From Thalassospira sp. (GTDB lineage Bacteria > Pseudomonadota > Alphaproteobacteria > Rhodospirillales > Thalassospiraceae): a DNA stretch of 64,000 bases. Below are positions 7,895-18,984 of this stretch, one piece after another. Position 1 is the first letter of the stretch. Each line of letters opens with the position of its first letter. The position numbers were made by a program, and so were the translations under genes. The notes under the pieces were generated by a model. The model saw only the letters and a list, made by a program, of their open reading frames with translations. It did not search any database and had not been told where the DNA came from. The DNA is taken from assembly GCF_030690045.1 (NCBI RefSeq), contig NZ_JAUYHK010000016.1, positions 1 to 64,000 of the forward strand, in the 5' to 3' direction.

Positions 7895-9154
7895 TCAGGC
7901 CCGAAGGCGGCCCGACAGGCTGGTCAGATCGGGCATTTTGCCGACCGGGCCCAGGGCGGTCAGGGTCGGTGCGCCGGTCAGGAGGCTTTGGCCCGAGGCG
8001 CGGACCCGTTCCAGATCGACGGCCTCGATCCGGGCGATGATTTCGTCCGTGGTTTGCGGCCGACCGAAAATCTGGATTTGCCGGGCCAGTGTTTCGCAGC
8101 GGCCGGAATTGCTTTCCATGCTCATCAAAACCGAGGCCTTGAGCTGTGCCCGGGCGCGTTTGACCTCGTCCTCGGTCAGATCGACGGTGGCGCGGACCAG
8201 TTCATCGCACATCACCGGCATCAATTCGGCGACATCATCCGGCCCGGTGCCGGCATAAATCGAAAACAGGCCGCCATCGACATAATGCGATGAAAAACTG
8301 TACACCGAATAGACCAGCCCGCGTTTTTCGCGGATTTCCTGAAACAGCCGCGATGACATGCCGCCCCCCAACAGGGTGTTGAACACCTGAAGGTCATAAA
8401 AACTGTCATCGGTGTAGGACACGGTGGGCAGGCCGAAAATCACATGCACCTGTTCCAGATCGCGATGTTCGATGCGTTGCCCGCCCCCATATTTCAGGGC
8501 TTCCATATCGTGGTCTTCGTGGGCGGGCAGATTGTCAAACTGGGCCGCCACCAGATCGACGATTTCGGCATGTTCGACATTGCCCGATGCCGAAAACACC
8601 ATGCGGTGCGGGCTGTAACGCCGCGACATGAAATCAAACAAATGATCGCGCGTCATCCCCGATACATTTTCCGGCGTGCCCAGAATCGACCGGCCCAATG
8701 CCTGATCCGGCAGGGCGGCTTCCTGAAAATAATCGAAAATGATGTCGTCGGGCGTATCAATCGCCTGACCGATTTCCTGCAAGATCACCTGGCGTTCGCG
8801 TTCCAGTTCCTTGGCATCAAGGGTTGAATTTTGCAGAATATCGGCAATCACATCAATCGCCAGCGCCCGGTCTTCGTGCAGCACCTTGCAATAATAGGCG
8901 GTGTTTTCGCGCGAGGTATAGGCATTCATCTGCCCGCCGACCGCCTCGATTTCTTCGGAAATTTGCAGGGCGGTGCGTTTGCGCGTGCCCTTGAACGCCA
9001 TGTGTTCCAACATATGGGAAATGCCATTGATGTCGGGCGTTTCGTGACGCGCCCCGACATCAACCCACGCCCCCAGCGCGACCGATTGAACATGTTCAAG
9101 GCGGTCGGTGGCAACGATCATCCCGTTGTCAAGCCGGGTTAGCTCGACTGTCAT
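7895..9154 (-). CDS. M16 family zinc peptidase (processing-peptidase-like)
   Basis: A 419-residue insulinase/mitochondrial-processing-peptidase-like protein. It begins TRLDNGMIVATDRLE, a hallmark of bacterial MPP-like proteins. The inverted zinc motif HxxEH is His47-Met-Leu-Glu50-His51, followed by MAFKGT, and the third zinc ligand lies in the ERQVILQEI segment about 75 residues on. The C-terminal half holds the glycine-rich GGGMSSRLFQEIREKRGLVY stretch of the non-catalytic M16 domain. No signal peptide is seen. Alphaproteobacteria regularly keep this gene directly after thrC, as here (57 bp apart on the same strand). AGGAG stands 9 nt upstream of the ATG at 9154. The natural substrate is not known. 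Confidence 0.92.
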   Translation of the reverse strand: MTVELTRLDNGMIVATDRLEHVQSVALGAWVDVGARHETPDINGISHMLEHMAFKGTRKRTALQISEEIEAVGGQMNAYTSRENTAYYCKVLHEDRALAIDVIADILQNSTLDAKELERERQVILQEIGQAIDTPDDIIFDYFQEAALPDQALGRSILGTPENVSGMTRDHLFDFMSRRYSPHRMVFSASGNVEHAEIVDLVAAQFDNLPAHEDHDMEALKYGGGQRIEHRDLEQVHVIFGLPTVSYTDDSFYDLQVFNTLLGGGMSSRLFQEIREKRGLVYSVYSFSSHYVDGGLFSIYAGTGPDDVAELMPVMCDELVRATVDLTEDEVKRARAQLKASVLMSMESNSGRCETLARQIQIFGRPQTTDEIIARIEAVDLERVRASGQSLLTGAPTLTALGPVGKMPDLTSLSGRLRA

Positions 9155-9210
9155 ATGGATATGCTCCTGTTTTCATAACATCTTTTGGCCCGAAAAATCA
9201 TCGCCAGACA

Positions 9211-10608
9211 TCAGGCCGCATGCCGTTTTGCACGGACATGCGCCATCAGGCTGGCGATATCATTGGGCATGGTTTCGACTTTTTCTGTCCGGTCATATAG
9301 GTCAGAGAGGCGCGGTGGCAAGTCCGGGTAAATGCCGCTGGCCTGTTTGACGGCATCGGGGAATTTTGCCGGATGCGCGGTGGCAAGGGCGACCATCGGG
9401 ATGGTGACATCGCGGTTGCATTTGCGCCCGGCCACAATGCCGATCACCGAATGCGGGTCCACCAGTTCGCCGGTGGTGTCATATACCGCGCGAATGGCGG
9501 CACGGGTTTCGTCATCATCAAGACGATAGCCGTCAAAATTCTGACGGGCCCGGTCAAAACAGCCCTGCGACATTTCCATCACCCCGGTCTGGCGGAAGGT
9601 CGTCATCAGATCGGCAATCGCCGCGCCATCGCGATCATAAAGATCAAACAACAGGCGTTCAAAATTGCTGCTGACCTGAATATCCATCGAGGGGCTGATC
9701 GAGGGGGAAACCCCGTCCATTTTCATGATGCCGGTGTCAAAGAACCGGGTCAGGATATCGTTTTTGTTGGACCCGACGACAAATTGCGCAATCGGCAATC
9801 CCATTTGCAGGGCGGCATAACCGGCATAGACATTGCCGAAATTGCCCGACGGCACAGAAAACGATACCGGACGTTCGGGCGCGCCCAACTGAACCGCGCC
9901 CCAGAAATAATAGGCGATCTGGCACATGATCCGCGCCCAGTTGATCGAATTGACCGCCGACAACCCGACTTCATCGCGGAAATCATGGTCGTTAAACAGC
10001 GCCTTGACCAGATCCTGACAATCATCGAACGAGCCATCAACCGCAAGGTTATGGACGTTATCGGACAGAATGGTCGTCATCTGACGGCGCTGCACCTCGG
10101 ACACCCGGCCTTGCGGATGGAGGATGAAAATATCGATATTGGCGCGATCCCGGCAGGCCTCGATCGCCGCCGATCCGGTATCGCCCGATGTCGCCCCGAC
10201 GATGGTGATTTTCTGGCCGCGTTTGGTCAGCACATGGTCAAACAGCCGCCCGACCACCTGAAGCGCATAATCCTTGAATGCCAGTGTCGGGCCGTGAAAC
10301 AGTTCCATCACCCAGTCATTGGCACCCAGTTGTTTGAGCGGCGCAACGGCGGCATGACCAAACCCGTGATAGGTATCGTCCAGAATGGTTTTCAGCGCGG
10401 CGTCATCAATGGTTCCGGCCACAAAAGGCTGGATCACCCGAAAGGCGACATCGGCATAGGACAGGCCGCGCATCGCCCGGATGTCATCGGCGGAAAAGGC
10501 CGGCCAGGTTTCGGGAACATAAAGGCCGCCATCACGGGCCAGCCCGGCCAAAAGGACATCGTCAAACTGCAAAACGGGGGCGCTTCCCCGCGTGCTGATA
10601 TACCGCAC
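9211..10608 (-). CDS. thrC: Threonine synthase
   Basis: ThrC converts O-phosphohomoserine to threonine with pyridoxal phosphate. The 465-residue protein begins YISTRG, as this long (class I, fungal/bacterial) form does. It carries HGPTLAFKDYALQ with the PLP-binding Lys at residue 112, GATSGDTGSAAIEA for phosphate binding, and SVPSGNFGNVYAGY. Translation starts at GTG 10608, with AGGAG 8 nt upstream. Its partner thrB lies 22 kb away at 32868. The M16 peptidase gene follows, probably in one transcript. Confidence 0.96.
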   Translation of the reverse strand: MRYISTRGSAPVLQFDDVLLAGLARDGGLYVPETWPAFSADDIRAMRGLSYADVAFRVIQPFVAGTIDDAALKTILDDTYHGFGHAAVAPLKQLGANDWVMELFHGPTLAFKDYALQVVGRLFDHVLTKRGQKITIVGATSGDTGSAAIEACRDRANIDIFILHPQGRVSEVQRRQMTTILSDNVHNLAVDGSFDDCQDLVKALFNDHDFRDEVGLSAVNSINWARIMCQIAYYFWGAVQLGAPERPVSFSVPSGNFGNVYAGYAALQMGLPIAQFVVGSNKNDILTRFFDTGIMKMDGVSPSISPSMDIQVSSNFERLLFDLYDRDGAAIADLMTTFRQTGVMEMSQGCFDRARQNFDGYRLDDDETRAAIRAVYDTTGELVDPHSVIGIVAGRKCNRDVTIPMVALATAHPAKFPDAVKQASGIYPDLPPRLSDLYDRTEKVETMPNDIASLMAHVRAKRHAA

Positions 10609-10775
10609 GACCCTGCTCCTGAATTACCATCACATCATTTGGGGAACATGCCAGATACCCGTGCACCCGGACACACCCCAAACCTGCGTTAGTGGGGCGT
10701 TCCGCCTGCTTAGTCAAGGGTCAATCCTGCAAAACATCTGCAAAACAGAGGCGATTTTGGCCACATGGGCCGCAA

Positions 10776-11195
10776 TCAATCGTCCAGCCGCATACCGCTT
10801 TTTTGCAGTTTGTCTTCGACCTTGGCCGCGCGGCGCACGACAGAGCGGTAATTTGATAACAAAATCCGCAAGATCGCCTGAATGAAGCGGTCGGAACTTT
10901 GCATTTTATGTTCAAACTGCCGCCGGGAAATTGCAATCACCACGGTACGGTCCTTGGCCCGGGCCGATGCCATGCGGGGTTCGTCATCAATCAGGGCCAG
11001 TTCGCCAAACAGGCCACCGGCCTCAATCTCGCCCAGAACGACTTCGGCATTATCTTTCAGGGTTTTATAGATTTCGACCCGGCCTTCCTGCACCACATAG
11101 GCGGCACTGCCCGGCTTGCCTTCGCGAAAGATGATCTGATCGGCGGCAAATACCTGCCGGTCCAAAACCTTTGTATTTTTTCCGATTGCCGACAT
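10776..11195 (-). CDS. Cyclic nucleotide-binding domain protein
   Basis: This 139-residue protein consists essentially of one cNMP-binding beta-barrel. The phosphate-binding cassette reads GGLFGELALIDDEPRMASARA near residues 60-80 and contains the FGE and Arg typical of cAMP or cGMP binding sites. There is no DNA-binding helix-turn-helix after the barrel. The C-terminus is a basic helix with RILLSNYRSVVRRAAKVEDKL. It is therefore unlikely to be a CRP-type transcription factor and more likely a stand-alone sensor acting on a partner. It lies alone on the minus strand between the M32 peptidase and thrC. Confidence 0.85.
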   Translation of the reverse strand: MSAIGKNTKVLDRQVFAADQIIFREGKPGSAAYVVQEGRVEIYKTLKDNAEVVLGEIEAGGLFGELALIDDEPRMASARAKDRTVVIAISRRQFEHKMQSSDRFIQAILRILLSNYRSVVRRAAKVEDKLQKSGMRLDD

Positions 11196-11283
11196 TTTGA
11201 ATTTCTTTTGCTGCTATCGGCCCCGGTGACTTCGGCCTGATTATGGAATCATCCTGAAAAGGCTAACAGAAGGCCGGATGTTT

Positions 11284-12780
11284 TCAACCTGATTTCGCGC
11301 CATAGCGCGTTTCAAGATGCGCGATAAAGGCATCCGTGCCCAAAGGTTTGCCCGTTGCCTGCATCAGGATTTCATCGGTTGAAAGGCTGGACCCCAGACC
11401 ATGCACATGGCGCAGCAACCATGCCATCAACGGACCAAAATCCCCCGACGCCAGATTGGCCCCCAGATCCGGCAGTGCATCGCGTGCGGCAGCAAATAAT
11501 TGTGCGGCCGACATCGCCCCCAATGTATAGGTCGGGAAATATCCCCACGCCCCCGACGGCCAGTGAATATCCTGCAAACAGCCCGTGCGGTCATCGGGCG
11601 GGGTGATGCCCAGAAACTTTTGCATCATCTCGCGCCATGCGCCGGGCAAATCCGCCAGTTTCATGTCGCCCTCGATCAGGGCGCGTTCCAGACGGTAACG
11701 CATCATGACATGGGCCGGATAGGTGACTTCGTCCGCATCAACGCGGATAAAACCCGGTTCGACACGGGTATAAAGCCGGTGCAGATTGTCCCCCGACCAT
11801 GCGCCATCCGCACCGCCAAAGGCATTCTTGAAGACCGGCCCGGCCCATGTCAGGAAATCCTGCGACCGGCAAGCCTGCATTTCCACCAGCAAGGACTGGC
11901 TTTCATGCAGGGTCATGCCGCGTGCCTTGCCGACCGGCTGCAAACGCCAGTCAAGCGGCAGACCGCGCTCATACATGGCATGGCCGGTTTCATGCAAAAC
12001 CCCCATGATCGCCGAGGTAAAATCATCCTCGTCATAGCGGGTGGTGATGCGCACATCATCGGGCGTGCCGCCGCAAAACGGGTGGTGCGAGACATCCAGA
12101 CGCCCATTGTCAAAATCAAACCCGACCGCAGCCATCAAATACAGCCCGACCTGTTTTTGCACCTCAACCGGGAACGGCCCCTGTGGCCGCACCGGGGCGG
12201 GTTCGGATTTTTGATGGTCGATCACACCGGCGGTAAAACCGGGCAGGAAAGTTTCAAGTTCGGCAAACAGCGTATCAATCCGTGCGCAGGACATCATCGG
12301 ATCATATTGATCGAGCAAGGCATCATAAACCGAACAATTCAGTGCCGCCGCCTTGGCCTGCCCGGCCTCGATCGACAGATCCAGCACGGTTTGCAATTTC
12401 GGCAACAGGCCCGCGAAATCATTGTCGACCCGCGCCGTCCGCCATGCCACTTCGCAGGCGGTTCCGGCACGCGACTGTTTTTCCACCAGATCGACGGGAA
12501 CGGCAGTGCCATGCACCCATTCGCGGCGCATTTCAAACAGATTGGCGCGTTGCCAGTCATTGAGGTTTTCATCGGCGGCGGCGGCCAGCAGATCAGGCAG
12601 GGCCGGATCATTGATCAGCTCGTTGCCCATGACCTCAAGGGTCGCCAATTGTTCGGACCGCGATGCCGTCGCCCCGTCGGGCATCATCGCCGCCATGTCC
12701 CAATGCAACATACCCCCAATATCCGACAGGACATTGATCCGGCGAAAACGGGCTTCAAGGGCGTGATAGGCTTTGGTCAT
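11284..12780 (-). CDS. M32 family metallocarboxypeptidase
   Basis: A 498-residue cytoplasmic carboxypeptidase of the Taq/M32 family. The zinc motif HExxH occurs as LHETGHAMYERG near residues 262-270. It is followed by the family segments ESQSLLVEMQ and RVDADEVTYPAHVMMRYRLE, the latter including the third zinc ligand region. The C-terminal block DIHWPSGAWGYFPTYTLG is diagnostic of the family. The length matches the usual 490-510. These enzymes remove C-terminal residues from peptides. It lies 26 bp downstream of the SURF1 gene on the same strand and may be read from the oxidase operon. Confidence 0.95.
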   Translation of the reverse strand: MTKAYHALEARFRRINVLSDIGGMLHWDMAAMMPDGATASRSEQLATLEVMGNELINDPALPDLLAAAADENLNDWQRANLFEMRREWVHGTAVPVDLVEKQSRAGTACEVAWRTARVDNDFAGLLPKLQTVLDLSIEAGQAKAAALNCSVYDALLDQYDPMMSCARIDTLFAELETFLPGFTAGVIDHQKSEPAPVRPQGPFPVEVQKQVGLYLMAAVGFDFDNGRLDVSHHPFCGGTPDDVRITTRYDEDDFTSAIMGVLHETGHAMYERGLPLDWRLQPVGKARGMTLHESQSLLVEMQACRSQDFLTWAGPVFKNAFGGADGAWSGDNLHRLYTRVEPGFIRVDADEVTYPAHVMMRYRLERALIEGDMKLADLPGAWREMMQKFLGITPPDDRTGCLQDIHWPSGAWGYFPTYTLGAMSAAQLFAAARDALPDLGANLASGDFGPLMAWLLRHVHGLGSSLSTDEILMQATGKPLGTDAFIAHLETRYGAKSG

Positions 12781-12806
12781 CGGGGTTCCGATCAGGAGGG
12801 CGGGTT

Positions 12807-13526
12807 TTAACGGTCGCCGTCTTTGGCCGGGCGGCGATGAAAGAAAACAAACACCACAATCAGCGCCAGTGCAAGGCTGTACCAGGTGATGGCATATTCA
12901 AGATGGCTGTTGGGCAAATCCACCTTGGCCTGTCCGCCAATCGGCAAACCGCCGGGGTTTTCCGTCGCATCGGCTTCCAGATAATAAAGGCTGGCAAGGT
13001 CGGCACCGGTATCTTCGCCCATTGCCACCACATCAATGAAAAACCATTGATTGCGCAACGGATCGTTTTCCGGCTGCGCCCAGTGTTTTTCCTGACTGAG
13101 ACGCAGGAGGCCGGAAACCGTGACCTCGCCTTCGACCAGGCTTTCGGGGCGGGTGGCCGGGTCGCGGTTTTCTTGCGGCACCCAGCCGCGATTGATCAGA
13201 ATAATGCGGCCGTCCGCCTGTTCCAGCGGTGTGATCAGATGAAAACCGACATTGCCGCGTTGGGTCCGCGCCATCAGATACATTTCCTGATCATGCAGGA
13301 AATGCCCCGTTGCCGTTGCCGCATGAAAGGCCAGTGCGGGGTCGGGATTGCCATCAACCGGCACCGGGATTGGCGGCAAACCGGATTGCGCCTGACGTTC
13401 GGCAATGATGGCTTCTTTCCAGAACAGGCGATCCACCTGCCATGTGCCAAGCCCAAGCAGGATCAGCAGCGCCAGACCGGCGCAAATTTTCATCGGCAAT
13501 GTGGGGCGTTGCAACAAAAGCGGCAT
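12807..13526 (-). CDS. SURF1 family cytochrome c oxidase assembly protein
   Basis: A 239-residue inner-membrane protein. An N-terminal membrane helix ends in GLGTWQVDRLFWKEA, the signature of SURF1 (also called Shy1). A periplasmic domain contains LINRGWVP, and a C-terminal helix runs through YSLALALIVVFVFF. SURF1 helps insert haem a into subunit I of aa3-type oxidases. It follows the DUF983 gene after 6 bp at the end of the oxidase operon, which is its usual place in alphaproteobacteria. Confidence 0.93.
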   Translation of the reverse strand: MPLLLQRPTLPMKICAGLALLILLGLGTWQVDRLFWKEAIIAERQAQSGLPPIPVPVDGNPDPALAFHAATATGHFLHDQEMYLMARTQRGNVGFHLITPLEQADGRIILINRGWVPQENRDPATRPESLVEGEVTVSGLLRLSQEKHWAQPENDPLRNQWFFIDVVAMGEDTGADLASLYYLEADATENPGGLPIGGQAKVDLPNSHLEYAITWYSLALALIVVFVFFHRRPAKDGDR

Positions 13527-13532
13527 ATGGGG

Positions 13533-13901
13533 TCAGTCCTGTTCGGAAGTCGATCGGTGGCGGTATTGCAGGGCGATCATGATCCCTTTGAGCGGGCGCA
13601 GCAAGATTGCGGTTACCCCCAGAACGGTCGGGAACCACAACAGGGCATGCAGCCACAAGGGAGGCTGATAATGCAGTTCCACCATCAGGGCAACCGGCAC
13701 CACCAGAAAACCCAGAATGAAAATGATGAAAACCGCCGGGCCATCACCGGCATCATGACCGCGCAGGTCAAGGCCACAATGATCGCAGGACGCACGGACC
13801 GTCAGATAGCCCTCAAACAACTTTCCCCCGCCGCACCGCGGACACTTGCAGGCAAGGCCGGTACGGACGGGGGAAAGTGCAGGGTAATAATCTTCGGTCA
13901 T
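13533..13901 (-). CDS. DUF983 family membrane protein with zinc-ribbon-like N-terminus
   Basis: A 122-residue protein. Its N-terminal CPRCGGGKLF and the later CDHCGLDL form a four-cysteine zinc-ribbon-like module near residues 17-42. Two hydrophobic helices follow at about 50-72 and 78-98. This is the DUF983 pattern. DUF983 genes are regularly found between ctaE and SURF1 in alphaproteobacterial oxidase operons, so a role in oxidase biogenesis is a fair inference, but no activity is established. Confidence 0.85.
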   Translation of the reverse strand: MTEDYYPALSPVRTGLACKCPRCGGGKLFEGYLTVRASCDHCGLDLRGHDAGDGPAVFIIFILGFLVVPVALMVELHYQPPLWLHALLWFPTVLGVTAILLRPLKGIMIALQYRHRSTSEQD

Positions 13902-13919
13902 TCAGACAGAAGCGCCATG

Positions 13920-14720
13920 TTACTGACCGCCCCAGATATAAACGGCGAAGAACAGGAACAACCAGACCACGTCCACAAAGTGCCAGTACCAGGCGGCAGC
14001 TTCGAGACCGAAATGGTGATCCGGCTGGAATTCGTCGCGGGTGGCACGATAGAGGCACACCGCAAGGAAGACCGTCCCGACAAAAACGTGGAAACCGTGG
14101 AAACCGGTCGCCATGTAGAAGGTCGAGGAATAGATACCATCGGTAAAGCCAAAGGCCGCATGGCTGTATTCATAGGCCTGCAAGACAAGGAAGATGACGC
14201 CAAGGCCAACCGTCAGGGCAAGCCCCTGAACCATGTCCTTTTTCTTGCCTTCAAGGCAGCCATGATGCGCCCATGTGAGGGTGCAGCCCGACAGAAGCAG
14301 GATCAGGGTATTGAGAAACGGCAAATCCCACGGATCGAGGACTTCGATGCCTGCGGGCGGCCATTCGGTCACGCCGGGGCTGAAGATCACAAAGGCATTG
14401 TGGAAAAACGCCCAGAAGAACGCGACAAAGAACATCACCTCGGAGGCAATGAACAGCGACATGCCATAACGCAGGCCGATCTGCACCACCTTGTTGTGAT
14501 AGATTTTTGATTCACGGACCACGGACGCCCACCAGCGGAACATCACAAAAAGGATACCCGCCAGCCCCACTGCCGCCAGCCAAAAATCGGCCGGTGCCCG
14601 GTCCGAATGCATAAACATCACCATACCACCGGTGAACAGACCCGCAGAAGTTGCCGCAACCAGCGGCCAAATGCTTGGGTCTACCAGATGGAACGGATGT
14701 TTCTGAGCGTGATCACTCAT
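13920..14720 (-). CDS. ctaE: Cytochrome c oxidase subunit III
   Basis: A 266-residue polytopic protein with seven hydrophobic segments. Family blocks are HPFHLVDPSIWPL at the start, RYGMSLFIASEVMFFVAFFWAFFH with the conserved Glu-Phe region, and GFHGFHVFVGT. It ends with WYWHFVDVVWLFLF, the classical COX3 C-terminus. Subunit III stabilises the aa3 oxidase core and supports proton uptake. It lies downstream of ctaG in the operon. The gap of 71 bp to ctaG is the longest in this part of the operon apart from the ctaD-ctaB hairpin region. Confidence 0.97.
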   Translation of the reverse strand: MSDHAQKHPFHLVDPSIWPLVAATSAGLFTGGMVMFMHSDRAPADFWLAAVGLAGILFVMFRWWASVVRESKIYHNKVVQIGLRYGMSLFIASEVMFFVAFFWAFFHNAFVIFSPGVTEWPPAGIEVLDPWDLPFLNTLILLLSGCTLTWAHHGCLEGKKKDMVQGLALTVGLGVIFLVLQAYEYSHAAFGFTDGIYSSTFYMATGFHGFHVFVGTVFLAVCLYRATRDEFQPDHHFGLEAAAWYWHFVDVVWLFLFFAVYIWGGQ

Positions 14721-14791
14721 TCCTCGCCCCCCTCAGTTCTGTAAAAGTAAATGCCAAAAATACTCATCATGGTCAGCCATCCCGTACGGGA

Positions 14792-15382
14792 TCAGCCCCC
14801 TTGTTCGTCATCCCCGGTCTTTGCCTCAACCGCATTGTCGGAACGGTAAAAGGTGTAAGACAGGGTAATTGTTTTCACATCCTGCGTATTCGGGTCTTCT
14901 GCAATCGCCGGATCGACAAAGAAACTGACCGGCATATCCACCGTCTGGCCTGCTTCGAGCGTTTGTTCATCGAAACAGAAACAGGCAATCTTGTTGAAAT
15001 ACTGCCCGGCCTTTAACGGCGTGACATTGTAAATCGCATGTCCGGTAATCGCCGCATTTGTCAGGTTTTCCGCCATATAAAATGCCAGATTATCCTCGCC
15101 CAGCCGCACGGTCATTTCGCGCTGTTCCGGGGCGAATTTCCACGGCAATTGCCCGTTGATATCGGCATTAAAGCGGATGCGAATGGTTTTGTCCGAAATT
15201 TCCACCGGCGCGGATTCCGCAACCTGGGTGGTGCCGCCAAAACCGGTCACCTGACAGAACAACTGATAGAGCGGCACTGACGCATAGGACAGACCGACCA
15301 TGCCGACCACAACGCTGGCACAGGTCCACAAGGTGCGACGGTTGCGCTTTTTAACCCTATCCGGATCGTTCTGCTGAATCAT
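14792..15382 (-). CDS. ctaG: Cytochrome c oxidase assembly protein CtaG/Cox11
   Basis: A 196-residue copper chaperone anchored by one N-terminal helix, with a periplasmic beta domain. The segment YASVPLYQLFCQVTGFGG follows the helix. The copper-binding CFCF motif appears as KIACFCFDEQTLEAG near residues 133-147. Cox11 proteins deliver copper to the CuB site of subunit I. It starts 8 bp after the small coxF-like gene and belongs to the ctaCDB operon. Confidence 0.96.
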   Translation of the reverse strand: MIQQNDPDRVKKRNRRTLWTCASVVVGMVGLSYASVPLYQLFCQVTGFGGTTQVAESAPVEISDKTIRIRFNADINGQLPWKFAPEQREMTVRLGEDNLAFYMAENLTNAAITGHAIYNVTPLKAGQYFNKIACFCFDEQTLEAGQTVDMPVSFFVDPAIAEDPNTQDVKTITLSYTFYRSDNAVEAKTGDDEQGG

Positions 15383-15389
15383 GACAAAC

Positions 15390-15530
15390 TCAACTCATTT
15401 TCAGGATGGTAATCGCAAAAAACAGGGCGGCAAGCCCGCCAAGAATCACCAGAAACACCCAGTTCTTGGCGCGACGCCTGCGATAGAAAACGTCCAGTTC
15501 TTCTTTGGTCATTTTGGGATCGTCACTCAT
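15390..15530 (-). CDS. Small single-TM protein, CoxF-like
   Basis: This 46-residue gene starts at ATG (complement of 15528-15530) overlapping the ctaB stop as ATGA. The product begins SDDPKMTKEELDVFYRRRRA, a charged head, followed by one membrane helix WVFLVILGGLAALFFAITIL and a short tail. A small protein of this layout is typical between ctaB and ctaG in alphaproteobacterial oxidase operons, where it is annotated CoxF. It ends 7 bp before ctaG. The tight packing and composition support it as a real gene despite its size; its function is not established. Confidence 0.75.
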   Translation of the reverse strand: MSDDPKMTKEELDVFYRRRRAKNWVFLVILGGLAALFFAITILKMS

Positions 15531-16453
15531 GCCAGATATCCTTGCAGCCAGACATCGGCGACCATCGCCCCGAACAGAACAAACAGATACAGTATTGAAA
15601 ATCCGAACATCTTTTGCGGTGCCTTGTCATCGGCATTGCGCAAGACGCGCCAAGCGTGACGCAGGAACAGCACCCCGGTCAAGGCCGCCGTCACCGCATA
15701 GAAAACACCCAAAAGCCCGGTGGCATAGGGGATCAGGGTAACGGGCAATAACAGGATGGTATAGATCATCATCTGTTTTTTCGTTGCCGCCTCGCCCGCG
15801 ACCACCGGCATCATCGGCACCCCGACCTTGGCATAATCCCCGCACCGGAACAGGGCGAGCGCCCAGAAATGCGGCGGGGTCCACATGAAAATAATCAAAA
15901 ACAGGGCAATGGAATTAAGATCGACACCGCCGGTTACCGCCGCCCAGCCAATCATCGGCGGAAAGGCACCCGCCGCGCCACCAATCACAATATTCTGGGG
16001 CGTGCGGCGTTTCAGCCACATCGTATAAACAAAAACATAAAAGGCAATCGACAGGGCCAGCAACGCCGCCGCCGCAAAATTGATGGCGGTCGCCATCACA
16101 GTCACCGATAGAATCGACAGGGCAATGCCCAGCGTCAATGCCTCGTCGGCCGGAACGCGCCCCGCCGGAATCGGGCGGTTTTGCGTGCGTTTCATATGCA
16201 GATCGATATCGCGATCATACCACATATTGATCGAGGCCGCCGCCCCGCTGGCAACGGCAATACAGCCAATCGCCACCAGTGCCAGAAACGGATGGATATA
16301 ACCCGGCGCAATCAAAAGGCCGACAGCACCGGTAAACACCACCAGCGTCATCACCCCCGGTTTGAGCAAGGCAATATAATCGCGCACATCCGACACCGGA
16401 AGAGCGGCGATATTTTCCATCGTCAGGGTCTGATCAAGTGCGGGCCTGGTCAT
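15527..16453 (-). CDS. ctaB: Protoheme IX farnesyltransferase
   Basis: CtaB (CyoE/Cox10) adds a farnesyl group to haem b to make haem o, the first step toward haem a for the aa3 oxidase. The 308-residue protein is a UbiA-type polytopic membrane enzyme with eight or nine hydrophobic segments. The Asp-rich prenyl-diphosphate site is in NMWYDRDIDLHMKRTQNRP near residues 75-94. A second conserved block is GAAGAFPPMIGWAAVTG. It is preceded by a hairpin-containing 81-bp gap from ctaD and overlaps the next small gene by ATGA. Confidence 0.96.
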   Translation of the reverse strand: MTRPALDQTLTMENIAALPVSDVRDYIALLKPGVMTLVVFTGAVGLLIAPGYIHPFLALVAIGCIAVASGAAASINMWYDRDIDLHMKRTQNRPIPAGRVPADEALTLGIALSILSVTVMATAINFAAAALLALSIAFYVFVYTMWLKRRTPQNIVIGGAAGAFPPMIGWAAVTGGVDLNSIALFLIIFMWTPPHFWALALFRCGDYAKVGVPMMPVVAGEAATKKQMMIYTILLLPVTLIPYATGLLGVFYAVTAALTGVLFLRHAWRVLRNADDKAPQKMFGFSILYLFVLFGAMVADVWLQGYLA

Positions 16454-16493
16454 GACGGGTACTGTCTTTTCTCTCTGGGTCGGTATTCGGGAT

Positions 16494-16521
16494 GTTCCCC
16501 GCCGGACATCCGGCGGGGAAC
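16494..16521. repeat. Perfect 12-bp hairpin between ctaD and ctaB
   Basis: GTTCCCCGCCGG (16494-16505) pairs perfectly with 16510-16521 around a 4-nt loop ACAT. On the operon strand no U-run follows, so it is not a standard terminator. It may act as a partial attenuator or as an mRNA-stabilising 3' end that lets ctaD accumulate more than ctaB. Confidence 0.7.
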
Positions 16522-16534
16522 AAAGATCGGTCAG

Positions 16535-18984
<2,450 letters not shown>

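Noticed and set aside
12837-14510. 557-codon plus-strand open frame opposite SURF1, DUF983 and ctaE
   Set aside because: Antisense shadow; it spans several real gene boundaries and has no recognisable domain.
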